A stretch of DNA of 64,000 bases from CAILZL01 sp050248275 (GTDB lineage Bacteria; Pseudomonadota; Gammaproteobacteria; Steroidobacterales; Steroidobacteraceae). Both the position numbers and the translations under genes were made by a program. The notes beneath the pieces were generated by a model. The model saw nothing but the letters and a program-made list of their open reading frames with translations. It was not told where the DNA came from and made no database searches. Below, one piece after another: positions 44,422 to 53,605 of the stretch. The stretch covers positions 1-64,000 of the forward strand of contig JBFWSR010000004.1 of the NCBI GenBank assembly GCA_050248275.1. Direction: 5' to 3'. Numbering within the stretch: the first letter of the stretch is position 1; every line of letters starts with the position of its first letter.

Positions 44422-44508
44422 TGGTGCCGGTGGAGGGAATCGAACCCACACTCTGTTGCCAAAATCGGATTTTGAGTCCGACGCGTCTACCAGTTCCGCC
44501 ACACCGGC
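44422..44508 (-). tRNA. tRNA-Leu, anticodon CAA
   Basis: On the complementary strand the 87-nt gene runs from GCCGGTGTGG to CACCGGCACCA, with the acceptor stem GCCGGTG/CACCGGC, the T arm GGGTTCGATTCCC, a long variable arm and the anticodon loop CTCAAAA. CCA is encoded. Its 3' end faces the aromatic island, the usual geometry for an integration site. Confidence 0.97.
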
Positions 44509-44694
44509 GGCTCAGGCTTTCAGGGGCGGCAAGTATAGTGATGTTCTCCGGACTGGCAAAGATTTTTTCCATGTTTCAAGTGACGCCATTCTTTGACCTG
44601 TCCCTGGTTTCGATGATGCTGAGCTGATGAATACATCAACCATGCTGGTGATCAGTTTGAGTCAGCCTGCCTGGCCTGCTACCGTGCGCGCCCC

Positions 44695-45738
44695 ATGCGT
44701 CGCAGCGATTTTTCCTACCAACTTCCCACTGAGCTGATTGCCCAGCATCCCGAGCCTGAGCGTTCGGCCAGTCGTCTATTGCACATCGATGGCCGGACGG
44801 GTAATTGGCTTGATCGGCTGTTTCTTGAGCTGCCGTCGCTGCTCAAACCTGACGATCTGCTGGTATTCAATGACACGCGGGTGATTCCGGCGCGGGTGTT
44901 TGGCGTGAAGCCCAGCGGCGGTCGGGTTGAGATCATGCTGGAGCGCATTCTGCCGGGACGACGCATCCTGGCGCATGTTCATGCCAGCAAGCCCTTGCGG
45001 GCCGATGCGCCGATCCAGTTGGCGGGCGGCGTTATGGCGCAGTTCATTGCACGCCACGAAGACCTGTTCGAACTGGAGCTGAGTGTCGAGCCGCTGTCGT
45101 TCTTTCTGGAACATGGCGCCTTGCCGCTGCCACCTTACATAGCGCGCAGCGCCGAAGCCGACGATGTCGAGCGTTATCAGACGGTATATGCCCGGGAGCT
45201 GGGCGCCGTGGCCGCACCCACTGCGGGACTGCATTTTGATGAGGCCATGTTGCAGCGCGTGGCGGCGTTGGGCGTGCGTTCTGCCTTTGTCACCTTGCAT
45301 GTGGGGGCAGGCACGTTTCAGCCGCTGCGCGTCGATGATCTCGATGTGCATCGCATGCATGAGGAAGTCGTGCAGGTGTCGGCTGCCACCTGTGCAGCCA
45401 TCGCTGAAACCAGGACACGGGGCGGGCGTGTGATTGCAGTCGGTACCACCGTGGTGCGCAGTCTGGAGACAGCCGCGCAATCAGGTACCTTGCAGCCCTG
45501 CCGTAGCGAGACGCGTTTGTTCATTCGTCCCGGTTATCGCTTCAAGGTGGTGGATGCCTTGCTTACCAACTTTCATTTACCGGAATCGACGCTGTTGATG
45601 CTGGTGTGCGCCTTCGGTGGCTATGAGACCATGATGGCGGCGTATCGTCATGCCGTGGCCGCGCGCTATCGCTTCTTCAGTTATGGTGATGCCATGTTTA
45701 TCGAGCCGGATTTACAGGCTGTAGACCGCAGGCTGTAG
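44695..45738 (+). CDS. queA: S-adenosylmethionine:tRNA ribosyltransferase-isomerase
   Basis: The 347-aa enzyme transfers the ribosyl part of SAM to preQ1 in tRNA to form epoxyqueuosine. Family segments are FSYQLPTELIAQHP, LLVFNDTRVIPARVFG, RYQTVYARELGAVAAPTAGLHFDEAML, VTLHVGAGTFQPLR and TNFHLPESTLLMLVCAFGG. It is followed by tgt, the preceding step of the queuosine pathway. Confidence 0.97.
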   Translation: MRRSDFSYQLPTELIAQHPEPERSASRLLHIDGRTGNWLDRLFLELPSLLKPDDLLVFNDTRVIPARVFGVKPSGGRVEIMLERILPGRRILAHVHASKPLRADAPIQLAGGVMAQFIARHEDLFELELSVEPLSFFLEHGALPLPPYIARSAEADDVERYQTVYARELGAVAAPTAGLHFDEAMLQRVAALGVRSAFVTLHVGAGTFQPLRVDDLDVHRMHEEVVQVSAATCAAIAETRTRGGRVIAVGTTVVRSLETAAQSGTLQPCRSETRLFIRPGYRFKVVDALLTNFHLPESTLLMLVCAFGGYETMMAAYRHAVAARYRFFSYGDAMFIEPDLQAVDRRL

Positions 45739-45788
45739 GTAAGAAATTAAGACAAGACTTCCGGCCACAGCTATAGCCCTCCATTACT

Positions 45789-46940
45789 ATGCAATTTGAA
45801 CTACTCACTACTGATGGTCGCGCCCGCCGGGGCCGGCTGATCTTCCCGCGCGGCGTGGTGGAAACGCCGGCATTCATGCCGGTGGGCACCTACGGTACGG
45901 TGAAGGCCATGACGCCGGAGGAACTGGACTCCATTGGCGCGCAGATCGTGCTCGGCAATACTTTTCATCTGATGCTGCGACCGGGCATGGAAGTGATCAA
46001 GGCGCATGGCGGCCTGCATGGCTTCATGCACTGGGACAAGCCGATTCTCACGGATTCAGGCGGTTTTCAGGTGTTCAGTCTGAAAGAACTGCGCAAGATC
46101 AGCGAGCAGGGCGTGAAGTTCCGCTCGCCCGTCAATGGCGATCTGGTGGAGCTGACGCCCGAGCGTTCCATGCAGGTGCAATACGATCTGGATTCAGACA
46201 TCACCATGATCTTCGACGAATGCACGCCCTATCCGGCCACGGAAGACGGGGCGCGCAAGTCCATGGAATTGTCATTGCGATGGGCGCGTCGCAGTCGTGA
46301 TGAATTCGATCGCTTGAACGATGGTCAGGACAACGCCCATGCGTTATTCGCCATCGTGCAGGGCGGCATGTACCTGCCGCTGCGTCAGGCTTCGCTCGCA
46401 GGACTCGCGGACATTGCTTTCGATGGTTATGCCATCGGTGGGCTGGCAGTCGGCGAGCCCAGGGCCGAACGTGAACGGGTGCTGGAAGAACTGGAACCAT
46501 TCATGCCGAAACAGCACCCGCGTTATCTGATGGGTGTGGGCACGCCGGAAGACATCGTCGAAGCCGTGCATCGCGGCGTGGATATGTTCGATTGCGTGAT
46601 GCCGACGCGCAATGCACGCAACGGCCATTTGTTCACCACCACCGGCGTGGTGCGCATCCGCAATTCGGCGTATGAAAAAGATACCCGTCCCATAGATGAA
46701 ACCTGCGGCTGTTACACTTGCCGTTACTATTCGCGGGCCTATCTCAAGCATCTGGATCGTTGCACCGAGATTCTGGGCGCGCGACTGGCGACCATTCACA
46801 ACCTTTATTACTACCAACAGTTGATGAGCGAACTGCGTCAGGCGATTGCCGAACATGGGCTGGAGGCCTATGTGGCCGAGTTTTATCGCAAGCGTGGTGG
46901 CAAGCAAGCGACTGGCGAGGAGCTTTCTCATGCTGGCTGA
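45789..46940 (+). CDS. tgt: tRNA-guanine transglycosylase
   Basis: The 383-aa enzyme exchanges guanine-34 for preQ1 in GUN-anticodon tRNAs. The catalytic and substrate segments (ILTDSGGFQVFSL, IFDECTPYPA, GYAIGGLAVGEP, FDCVMPTRNARNGHLFT) and the zinc site (CGCYTCRYYSRAYLKHLDRC plus a histidine) are present. Its 3' end overlaps the permease gene by 11 bases. Confidence 0.97.
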   Translation: MQFELLTTDGRARRGRLIFPRGVVETPAFMPVGTYGTVKAMTPEELDSIGAQIVLGNTFHLMLRPGMEVIKAHGGLHGFMHWDKPILTDSGGFQVFSLKELRKISEQGVKFRSPVNGDLVELTPERSMQVQYDLDSDITMIFDECTPYPATEDGARKSMELSLRWARRSRDEFDRLNDGQDNAHALFAIVQGGMYLPLRQASLAGLADIAFDGYAIGGLAVGEPRAERERVLEELEPFMPKQHPRYLMGVGTPEDIVEAVHRGVDMFDCVMPTRNARNGHLFTTTGVVRIRNSAYEKDTRPIDETCGCYTCRYYSRAYLKHLDRCTEILGARLATIHNLYYYQQLMSELRQAIAEHGLEAYVAEFYRKRGGKQATGEELSHAG

Positions 46941-48000
46941 TTTACCTGCAGCACCCTGGTTTCAGCGTGGCATTGTCGCTGCAGTCCTGGTGGGCATCTT
47001 GTTGCTCACCTACATGGTGTTACAGCCGTTTCTGGTGCCGACCATCTGGGCGGCGATCCTGGCCTACGTGACCTGGCCGCTGCATATCCGTGTCAGCCGC
47101 ATTATCCGGCGGCGGCAATCCCTGGCGGCGCTGGTCACTACGCTGCTGGTGTCGGTTATCATCGTGGTGCCCCTGATCTGGCTGGCGATGACGTTGCAGG
47201 TTGAAGCCGTCAAAGCCTATCGCGAAGTACAAAATCTGCTGGCCACCAAACCGGCGTTGCCGACAGCACTGCAGGACCTGCCCGTGCTGGGACCGTGGCT
47301 GGCCGAGCGCTGGACCGAACTGACTGCTGATCCGGCCAGTCTGAAGACCAGCCTGCAGAACTGGATGTCCCGTTCCGCCAATGAAATGTCAGGTGTGGTC
47401 GGTGGCGTGGGCCGCAATGTCGCCAAATTGTTCATCGCCCTGTTCGCGATGTTCTTTTTCCTGCGCGATGGCGCACGCTTCTTCTCGCAATTCCGCTTGG
47501 TTCTGGAAGGGCTGCTCGGTCCCCGTGTGCGGGACTATCTTAAGGCGGTGGGCGATACCACGCAGGCCGTCGTATATGCACTGGTGCTGGCGGCGCTGGC
47601 GCAGGGCGTGGCTGCCGGACTGGGCTATTGGGCGGCCGGTATCCGTGCGCCGGCCTTGATGGGTGCGTTGACGACGCTGGCTGCATTGCTGCCGTTTGGC
47701 GCGCCGGTAATCTGGGTCAGCCTGACATTATGGCTGCTGATTACCGACCATATTGTGGCGGGAGTGAGTCTCGCCATCTGGGGGGTCGCGGTGGTGAGCT
47801 GGGCTGACAATGTGGTGCGGCCACTGGTCATTTCCAATGCCACGCAAATGCCATTTTTGCTAGTGGTCTTTGGTGTGCTGGGAGGCGTACTGGCGTTCGG
47901 TCTGGTAGGGTTGTTCATTGGTCCGGTGGTATTGGCAGTGTCGCTGGCCATCTGGCGCGAATGGCTGGAGCAACGCAAGCAGTCACGGCCGAGTGCGTGA
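46930..48000 (+). CDS. AI-2E/PerM-family permease
   Basis: The 356-aa inner-membrane protein has about eight membrane segments and the family pattern (LLTYMVLQPFLVPTIWAAILAYVTWPLH, FFLRDGARF, ALTTLAALLPFGAPVIW, ADNVVRPLVISNATQMPFLLVVFGVLGGVLAFGLVGLFIGPVVLAV). Substrates differ among members and are unknown here. ATG 46930 has GAGGAG 7 bases upstream and lies within the end of tgt, giving coupling; the longer open frame from 46846 is a shadow of tgt. Confidence 0.88.
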   Translation: MLADLPAAPWFQRGIVAAVLVGILLLTYMVLQPFLVPTIWAAILAYVTWPLHIRVSRIIRRRQSLAALVTTLLVSVIIVVPLIWLAMTLQVEAVKAYREVQNLLATKPALPTALQDLPVLGPWLAERWTELTADPASLKTSLQNWMSRSANEMSGVVGGVGRNVAKLFIALFAMFFFLRDGARFFSQFRLVLEGLLGPRVRDYLKAVGDTTQAVVYALVLAALAQGVAAGLGYWAAGIRAPALMGALTTLAALLPFGAPVIWVSLTLWLLITDHIVAGVSLAIWGVAVVSWADNVVRPLVISNATQMPFLLVVFGVLGGVLAFGLVGLFIGPVVLAVSLAIWREWLEQRKQSRPSA

Positions 48001-48118
48001 CGACGGGGTTGCAGTCGGCATGCCTGTGTATAATCCCGCGCTTGTTTTTATTCCGGCTCCGCTTGGGGTCGGCTCAGAAGCGCCGATACGGCCAATATTT
48101 ATCAAAAGGTGACTCCGG

Positions 48119-48451
48119 ATGGATTGGTTCATTTCGACTGCCGCAGCCCAGACCGCTGGCGCCGCCGCACAACCCAACCCGATCATGTCGATGCTGCCGC
48201 TGCTGCTCATCTTCGTGGTGTTCTATTTCATGCTGATTCGTCCGCAGAGCAAACGCGCCAAGGAGCATCGGGCCATGATTGCAGCGCTGGAAACGGGCGC
48301 CGAGGTGGCGACGGCTGGCGGCATCATCGGCAAGGTCACTGAAGTGGGCGACAATTTCGTGACGGTGGAAATCGCTTCCAATGTGCTGGTCAAGGTGCAG
48401 CGCAGCACCATTTCGCAGGTGTTGCCCAAGGGCACGCTGAAGAGCAATTAA
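48119..48451 (+). CDS. yajC: Sec translocon accessory protein YajC
   Basis: The 110-aa protein has one N-terminal membrane segment (MSMLPLLLIFVVFYFMLIRPQSKRAKEH) and a soluble C-terminal part (GAEVATAGGIIGKVTEVGDNFVTVEIASNVLVKVQRSTISQVLPKG). It joins the SecDF complex, whose genes follow. Its N-terminus includes a short alanine/proline stretch. Confidence 0.96.
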   Translation: MDWFISTAAAQTAGAAAQPNPIMSMLPLLLIFVVFYFMLIRPQSKRAKEHRAMIAALETGAEVATAGGIIGKVTEVGDNFVTVEIASNVLVKVQRSTISQVLPKGTLKSN

Positions 48452-48495
48452 CAACAAGCTCCGTCCCTTCGTCTGGGTGGCCTGGAGGCCTGTTC

Positions 48496-50355
48496 ATGTA
48501 CCAGTTTGCAACCTGGAAATACTGGTTGGTGATCACTGTGCTCGTACTGGGCACCGTATTCGCCTTGCCCAATGTGTTTGGTCTGGATCCGGCGCTGCAA
48601 TTGTCGCGCGCAGATCGGCAGGCCATGGATGCCGCCGCCGAGCAGCGTATTCTGGATCTGCTCAAGACGCAGGGCATTCAGCCCGGTGCCGATTATCTGC
48701 AGGATGGACGGCTGGTGTTGCGTCTGGGCAATGAAGCCGATCAGGCCAGGGCGCGCAGCCTCATTCAGAGCAGCTCCGCAGGCGAGTACACCATTGCCTT
48801 GTCCAGGGTATCCAGCATGCCGGAGTGGTTGCGCAAGACCGGTCTGAAGCCGATGAGCCTGGGACTGGATCTGCGCGGGGGCGTGCACTTTGTTTATGAA
48901 GTGGATACCGCCGGCGCCGTGACCCAGGCTTTGCAGAGTCTGGAACGCGATGTGCGCACCACGCTGCGCAACGAACGCATTGCCTATGTCAGCGTGGTTA
49001 CCGAAGGCACGTTGTTGCGTGTTGCCTTGCGCGATGTCAATGACGTTGCCAGGGCGGTCAAGGCACTGACGCCGAGCGATGGCAGCCTGCTGATCGAACC
49101 ACAGACCGCTGCCGATGGAACCACTCTGGCGGTGCGCTATACCGACATGGCGCTCAAGGCGCGTCAGGCGACGGCCGTGGAAAAAAACATTCTGACCTTA
49201 CGCAACCGTGTCGATCAGTTGGGCATTTCCGAGCCGACGGTGACCAAGCAGGGCGCGGATCGCATCGTGGTGGAACTGCCGGGTGTGGACGATCCCAATG
49301 AAGCCATTCGCGTGCTGGGCGCCACGGCCACCGTCGAGTTTCGTCTGGTCGATCAGGTCAACGATGCCTATGAAGCGCAGCGCACCCGACGCATTCCATT
49401 GTCCTCGAAGCTCTATACCATGCGTGAAGGCGGTCAACCCGTCTTGCTCAAACGCGACGTGATCGCATCGGGCGATCAACTGGTTGATGCCACTTCCACC
49501 ATAGTTGAGGGACGGCCTGCGGTCAGCGTGAAGCTGGATGCGCGTGCGGGTCAGGAGATGCTCAAGACCACCCAGCAGAATCTGGGCAAGCCCATGGCCA
49601 CGGTCTACATACAGAAAAAACGCCTGGCCGAAGGCGAGGTGTGCAAGGGCACCCGAGTCAATAACGATTGCACCGAAGAGGATGCCATCAGCGTGGCGAC
49701 CATTCAGGGCGTATTTTCCTCGCAGTTCCAGATCACGGGTTTGCAGGCTACTGAAGCCAAGGATCTGGCGTTGTTGCTGCGTTCCGGATCGCTGGCGGCG
49801 CCGCTGTCGATGGTGGAACAACGCACGATCGGTCCCAGCCTGGGGCAGGACAACATCGACAAGGGCGTGAAAGCCATGCTGGTCGGATTGTTGTTGACGT
49901 TCGCCTTCATGGCGTTCTACTACCGTGCCTTTGGCTGGGTGGCCAATGCTGTGCTGTTGTCCAATCTGGTATTGACGGTGGGATTGCTGTCGATGCTGCA
50001 GGCATCGCTGTCGCTGCCGGGTATTGCCGCTGTGGTGTTCCACCTGGGTATCGCCGTGGATGCGAACATCCTCATCTATGAACGCATTCGTGAAGAGTTG
50101 CGCAATGGCCTGTCGCCGATGGCGGCCATCAATTCGGGCTTTGAAAAGGCCTTTGCCACCATTGCCGATTCCAATGTCACGACCTTGATCGCCGGCGTGG
50201 TGCTGTATGCCTTCGGCACCGGCACCATCAAGAGCTTCGCCATCGTCATGACGCTGGGCATTCTCACTTCGCTGTTCACCTCGGTGGTGGGCAGCCGTGC
50301 GCTGGTCCACTTCGTGTGGGGCCGCAGACGCAAGATTGAATCATTATCCATTTAG
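48496..50355 (+). CDS. secD: Protein translocase subunit SecD
   Basis: The 619-aa inner-membrane protein drives late protein export with the proton gradient. It has six membrane segments, a large periplasmic region with the signature LGLDLRGGVHFVYEVD, and the C-terminal RND part (GVKAMLVGLLLTFAFMAFYYRAFG, LGIAVDANILIYERIREEL). It lies between yajC and secF, 11 bases before the latter. Confidence 0.97.
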   Translation: MYQFATWKYWLVITVLVLGTVFALPNVFGLDPALQLSRADRQAMDAAAEQRILDLLKTQGIQPGADYLQDGRLVLRLGNEADQARARSLIQSSSAGEYTIALSRVSSMPEWLRKTGLKPMSLGLDLRGGVHFVYEVDTAGAVTQALQSLERDVRTTLRNERIAYVSVVTEGTLLRVALRDVNDVARAVKALTPSDGSLLIEPQTAADGTTLAVRYTDMALKARQATAVEKNILTLRNRVDQLGISEPTVTKQGADRIVVELPGVDDPNEAIRVLGATATVEFRLVDQVNDAYEAQRTRRIPLSSKLYTMREGGQPVLLKRDVIASGDQLVDATSTIVEGRPAVSVKLDARAGQEMLKTTQQNLGKPMATVYIQKKRLAEGEVCKGTRVNNDCTEEDAISVATIQGVFSSQFQITGLQATEAKDLALLLRSGSLAAPLSMVEQRTIGPSLGQDNIDKGVKAMLVGLLLTFAFMAFYYRAFGWVANAVLLSNLVLTVGLLSMLQASLSLPGIAAVVFHLGIAVDANILIYERIREELRNGLSPMAAINSGFEKAFATIADSNVTTLIAGVVLYAFGTGTIKSFAIVMTLGILTSLFTSVVGSRALVHFVWGRRRKIESLSI

Positions 50356-50366
50356 AGGCTAGGCAC

Positions 50367-51299
50367 ATGGAATTTTTCCACAAGGTCACTACCTATCCAT
50401 TCATGCATACACGTCGCATGTGGTATGGCGTGTCTGCCTTGATTTTGCTGGCTTCCATCGCCTTGCTGGCGCTGCGCGGTCTGAATCTGGGCATCGACTT
50501 CACTGGCGGGGTGGTCATGCAGTTTGCCTATCCGCAAACGGCCAATGTGCAGGAAACACGCGCAGCGCTCGAAAAAGCCGGTCATGAAGCCGTGGTCACG
50601 ACCTTCGGCAGCCCGACCGATGTCATGGTGCGTTTGTTGCCTGAGAAGAATCAGGATGTGAACGTGGTCAGTCGCGAAGTGACAGCAGTGCTGCAAGGCA
50701 TTGTGCCCGGTGTGCAGCTACGCAGTTCGGAAGTGGTTGGGCCACAGATAGGCGAGGAGTTGACCAATCAGGGAGGGCTGGCGGTCATGCTGACCTTCAT
50801 TCTGGTGGGGGTGTATACCTGGATTCGTTTCCAGTGGAAGATGGGCATCAGCGCTGTGGTGGCGACCTTGCATGATCCGATCATCATTCTCGGTTTTTTT
50901 GCGCTGACTCAGATCACTTTCGATCTCTCGGTGCTGGCCGCGATACTGGCGGTGATAGGCTATTCCCTGAACGACACCGTGGTGGTGTTCGATCGCGTGC
51001 GCGATAACTTCCTGACCATGCGCCGTGTGAGCTCCGAAGAAATACTGGATGCGTCCATCAATCAAACCATGTCGCGTACGGTCATTACTTCAGGCGCCAC
51101 CCTTCTGGTGGTACTGGTGTTGTTATTGATGGGTGGCGAAACGCTTAAGGGTTTTTCCTGGGCACTGACCATTGGCATCCTGGTTGGTACTTACTCATCG
51201 ATCTATGTGGCCGGCGCCATGGCGCTGGAACTCAAGCTCAGCGCTGTTGACCTGATGCCGCCGGCGGAAGAGAAGGCGGAGATAGACAGCCTGCCTTGA
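50367..51299 (+). CDS. secF: Protein translocase subunit SecF
   Basis: The 310-aa partner of SecD has six membrane segments, the signature GLNLGIDFTGGVVMQFAY and the RND-like segment LAVIGYSLNDTVVVFDRVRDNF. It follows secD with its own ribosome site (GAGG). Confidence 0.97.
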   Translation: MEFFHKVTTYPFMHTRRMWYGVSALILLASIALLALRGLNLGIDFTGGVVMQFAYPQTANVQETRAALEKAGHEAVVTTFGSPTDVMVRLLPEKNQDVNVVSREVTAVLQGIVPGVQLRSSEVVGPQIGEELTNQGGLAVMLTFILVGVYTWIRFQWKMGISAVVATLHDPIIILGFFALTQITFDLSVLAAILAVIGYSLNDTVVVFDRVRDNFLTMRRVSSEEILDASINQTMSRTVITSGATLLVVLVLLLMGGETLKGFSWALTIGILVGTYSSIYVAGAMALELKLSAVDLMPPAEEKAEIDSLP

Positions 51300-51383
51300 T
51301 CATTGTCTGTTGATGCGTTGCTTCTGAATGTTTTCATGCATGATGAGTTTGGCAACATGTTGTTGTCCCGCCACTGCTTGCCT

Positions 51384-51407
51384 GCCGGTTTGAATATCGA
51401 CCGGCAA
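51384..51407. other. Hairpin before the first TerC gene
   Basis: TGCCGGT (51384-51390) and ACCGGCA (51401-51407) form a perfect 7-bp stem with a 10-base loop, just before the GAGGC ribosome site of the gene at 51425. No T-run follows. TerC/Alx genes in other bacteria have leader RNA control, but this sequence does not match the yybP-ykoY manganese riboswitch. Confidence 0.35.
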
Positions 51408-51424
51408 TCACTTCGAGGCCGCTG

Positions 51425-52390
51425 ATGCCACTGCTAGTCTGGGTCGGGTTCTTCACCATTTACCTGTTGCTGCTTGGACTTGATCTGGGCGTGCTGCATC
51501 GTGAATCCAGGGTGCTCAGCGTGCATCAGGCGCTGGGCTGGACTCTGATCTGGATACTGGTGGCGCTGGGCTTTGGCGGTCTGGTGTACGGACTGTACGA
51601 ATACCAGTGGTTTGGCAGGGGCGACCTGCTGGCTGCCGTTACCGGACATGATGCCGTGGTGCAGTTCATTACCGGTTATGTGCTGGAATGGTCGCTGTCG
51701 GTCGATAATATTTTTGTCATTGCGATCATCTTCACCTATATGCAGGTGCCGGTTGTCTATCAGTACCGCGTGCTGTTCTGGGGCATTGTCGGCGCCATTG
51801 TCCTGCGCGGCGCCATGATCGCTGCAGGCGCCGCCCTGATTCACGCCTTCGACTGGATGTTCTATGTGTTCGGCGCGATCCTGGTGCTGTCGGCGGCGCG
51901 CATGCTCAAGAGCGAAGATGACGAGTACGATCCTGGCAGGAGTGTACTGGTGCGTCTGGTCCGGCAGGTCTATCCGATCACCGACAAGCTGGATGGCGAA
52001 CGTTTTTTTACCCGCATCGACGGCAAGCGCGCGGCGACGCCGCTGTTTGTAACGCTGCTGTTTGTGGATCTGGCGGACGTGGTATTTGCGGTCGATTCCA
52101 TTCCGGCAATCTTTGCCGTCACCCAGGATCCGTTCATCGTCTTCACCTCCAATGCCTTTGCCATTCTCGGCCTGCGTTCGCTGTATTTTGCCGTGGCGGG
52201 ACTGATGGCGTTGTTCAAGTATCTGAAAATCAGCCTGGTGTTCATTCTCGGCTTTGTCGGCATCAAGATGATGCTGCATCACCATGTGCAGATATCCAAT
52301 CTGTTATCCCTGCTGGTGATTTTGTCGTGCCTGCTGACAGGGGTGCTGGCCTCGGTATGGTCTGGCCGCCCGGCCAGCCGTGATGAGTGA
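51425..52390 (+). CDS. TerC/Alx-family membrane protein
   Basis: The 321-aa protein has about nine membrane segments and TerC motifs: LEWSLSVDNIFVIAIIFTYM, FVTLLFVDLADVVFAVDSIPAIFAVTQDPFIVFTSNAFAILGLRSLYF. The acidic membrane residues fit a manganese or other cation exporter and the length matches Alx (321 aa). The name TerC comes from tellurite resistance, but export loading of metals to secreted proteins is the likely job. It precedes a second TerC-type gene. Confidence 0.9.
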   Translation: MPLLVWVGFFTIYLLLLGLDLGVLHRESRVLSVHQALGWTLIWILVALGFGGLVYGLYEYQWFGRGDLLAAVTGHDAVVQFITGYVLEWSLSVDNIFVIAIIFTYMQVPVVYQYRVLFWGIVGAIVLRGAMIAAGAALIHAFDWMFYVFGAILVLSAARMLKSEDDEYDPGRSVLVRLVRQVYPITDKLDGERFFTRIDGKRAATPLFVTLLFVDLADVVFAVDSIPAIFAVTQDPFIVFTSNAFAILGLRSLYFAVAGLMALFKYLKISLVFILGFVGIKMMLHHHVQISNLLSLLVILSCLLTGVLASVWSGRPASRDE

Positions 52391-52441
52391 AGCAAAAATC
52401 CAGTGAACAGAATGTTTGCGTAGCTTCAGGATTGTAATGAC

Positions 52442-53182
52442 GTGATCGAATTACTGACCGACCCGCAAGTATGGCTGGCCTTTGGCACCTTGACCCTGCT
52501 CGAAATTGTGCTGGGCATCGACAACATCATCTTCCTGTCGATTCTGGTGGGGCGTCTGCCGGCAGCCGAACGGCCGCGGGCGCGCACCATTGGTCTGGCG
52601 CTGGCGATGTTGATGCGCATTGCGCTGCTTCTGTCGATTACCTGGGTGATGGGGCTGAGTGCGCCGTTCTTCAGCATCATGGGGCGTGACATTTCCGGGC
52701 GCGATTTGATCCTGCTGGGTGGCGGGCTGTTCCTGATCGCCAAGAGCACCATGGAAATCCATGGCAGCCTGGAAGGCGAAGAACATGGGCACGAAATCAA
52801 GGGCAACGCCAAATTTCTGAGCACCATCATTCAGATTGCGGTGATCGACATCGTATTCTCGCTGGATTCGGTGATTACCGCGGTGGGTCTGGCCGATCAT
52901 GTGCAGGAGAAGATTGCGGCGGAGATAGCCGCAGTGGCAGTGATGATGTTCCTCGCTGCGCCGATTTCCGACTTTGTGGATCGTCATCCCACCGTGAAGA
53001 TGCTGGCGCTGTCGTTCCTGATCCTGATCGGCACTGCGCTGGTGGGCGAAGGCTTCGGCTTCCACATCCCGAAGGGTTACATCTACTTCGCCATGGCTTT
53101 CTCGATAGTGGTCGAGATGCTCAACATCCGGTTGCGCAAGAAAGTCGAGCCGGTGCATCTGCGCAAGGAGCTTGAAAAGTAG
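52442..53182 (+). CDS. TerC-family membrane protein, shorter type
   Basis: The 246-aa protein has about seven membrane segments with LLEIVLGIDNIIFLSILVGRLP, LGGGLFLIAKSTMEIHGSLEG and AVIDIVFSLDSVITAVGLADHVQ, the repeated acidic pairs (GIDN, SLDS) of the TerC fold. It differs from its neighbour at 51425 in size and sequence and belongs to the YgaP/YoaE-like branch without the CBS part. It starts with GTG. Role in cation handling is inferred. Confidence 0.88.
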   Translation: MIELLTDPQVWLAFGTLTLLEIVLGIDNIIFLSILVGRLPAAERPRARTIGLALAMLMRIALLLSITWVMGLSAPFFSIMGRDISGRDLILLGGGLFLIAKSTMEIHGSLEGEEHGHEIKGNAKFLSTIIQIAVIDIVFSLDSVITAVGLADHVQEKIAAEIAAVAVMMFLAAPISDFVDRHPTVKMLALSFLILIGTALVGEGFGFHIPKGYIYFAMAFSIVVEMLNIRLRKKVEPVHLRKELEK

Positions 53183-53186
53183 CGGT

Positions 53187-53600
53187 ATGAATATCGAATA
53201 TCGCCACGATCAGGTTATCAGCGTTGCGCAATTTACGGATGTGCTCAAACGTTCGACGCTGGGTTTGCGTCGTCCGATCGACGATCCGGCATGCATGGCC
53301 GACATGCTCAAGCATGCCAATCTGCTGTGCACGGCCTGGGATGCCGGCAGACTGGTGGGAGTGGCGCGGTCGGTCACGGATTTTTCCTATTGCTGTTATC
53401 TGTCCGACCTGGCCGTGGATGAGTCCTATCAGCATCAGGGCATCGGCAAGGAATTGATCCGTGTGACCCAGTCGCAACTGGGTCCAAAGTGCAAAATCAT
53501 CCTGCTGGCGGCGCCTGCGGCGGTCGCTTACTACCCGAAGATCGGCTTCACCGCGCATCCCTCTGCATGGTTGCTGGCTGGCGATGCGTCTTTGAAATAA
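53187..53600 (+). CDS. GNAT-family N-acetyltransferase
   Basis: The 137-aa product has the GNAT core: LVGVARSVTDFSYCCYLSDLAVDESYQHQGIGKELIRVTQ, in which QHQGIGKEL is the acetyl-CoA loop, and IGFTAHPSAWLL at the end. The substrate is unknown. It starts 4 bases after the TerC gene and converges on the SulP gene with a 5-base gap. Confidence 0.88.
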   Translation: MNIEYRHDQVISVAQFTDVLKRSTLGLRRPIDDPACMADMLKHANLLCTAWDAGRLVGVARSVTDFSYCCYLSDLAVDESYQHQGIGKELIRVTQSQLGPKCKIILLAAPAAVAYYPKIGFTAHPSAWLLAGDASLK

Positions 53601-53605
53601 CTGGA

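Noticed and set aside
44216..44572. A 118-codon open frame on the complementary strand
   Set aside because: It reads straight through the tRNA-Leu gene and its terminator.
49198..50310. A 370-codon open frame opposite secD
   Set aside because: It is rich in His, Gln and Arg, as expected for the complement of a hydrophobic coding frame. SecD is certain.
51300..51424. Possible yybP-ykoY manganese riboswitch before the TerC gene
   Set aside because: Only a simple 7-bp hairpin is present. The conserved riboswitch loops are absent.
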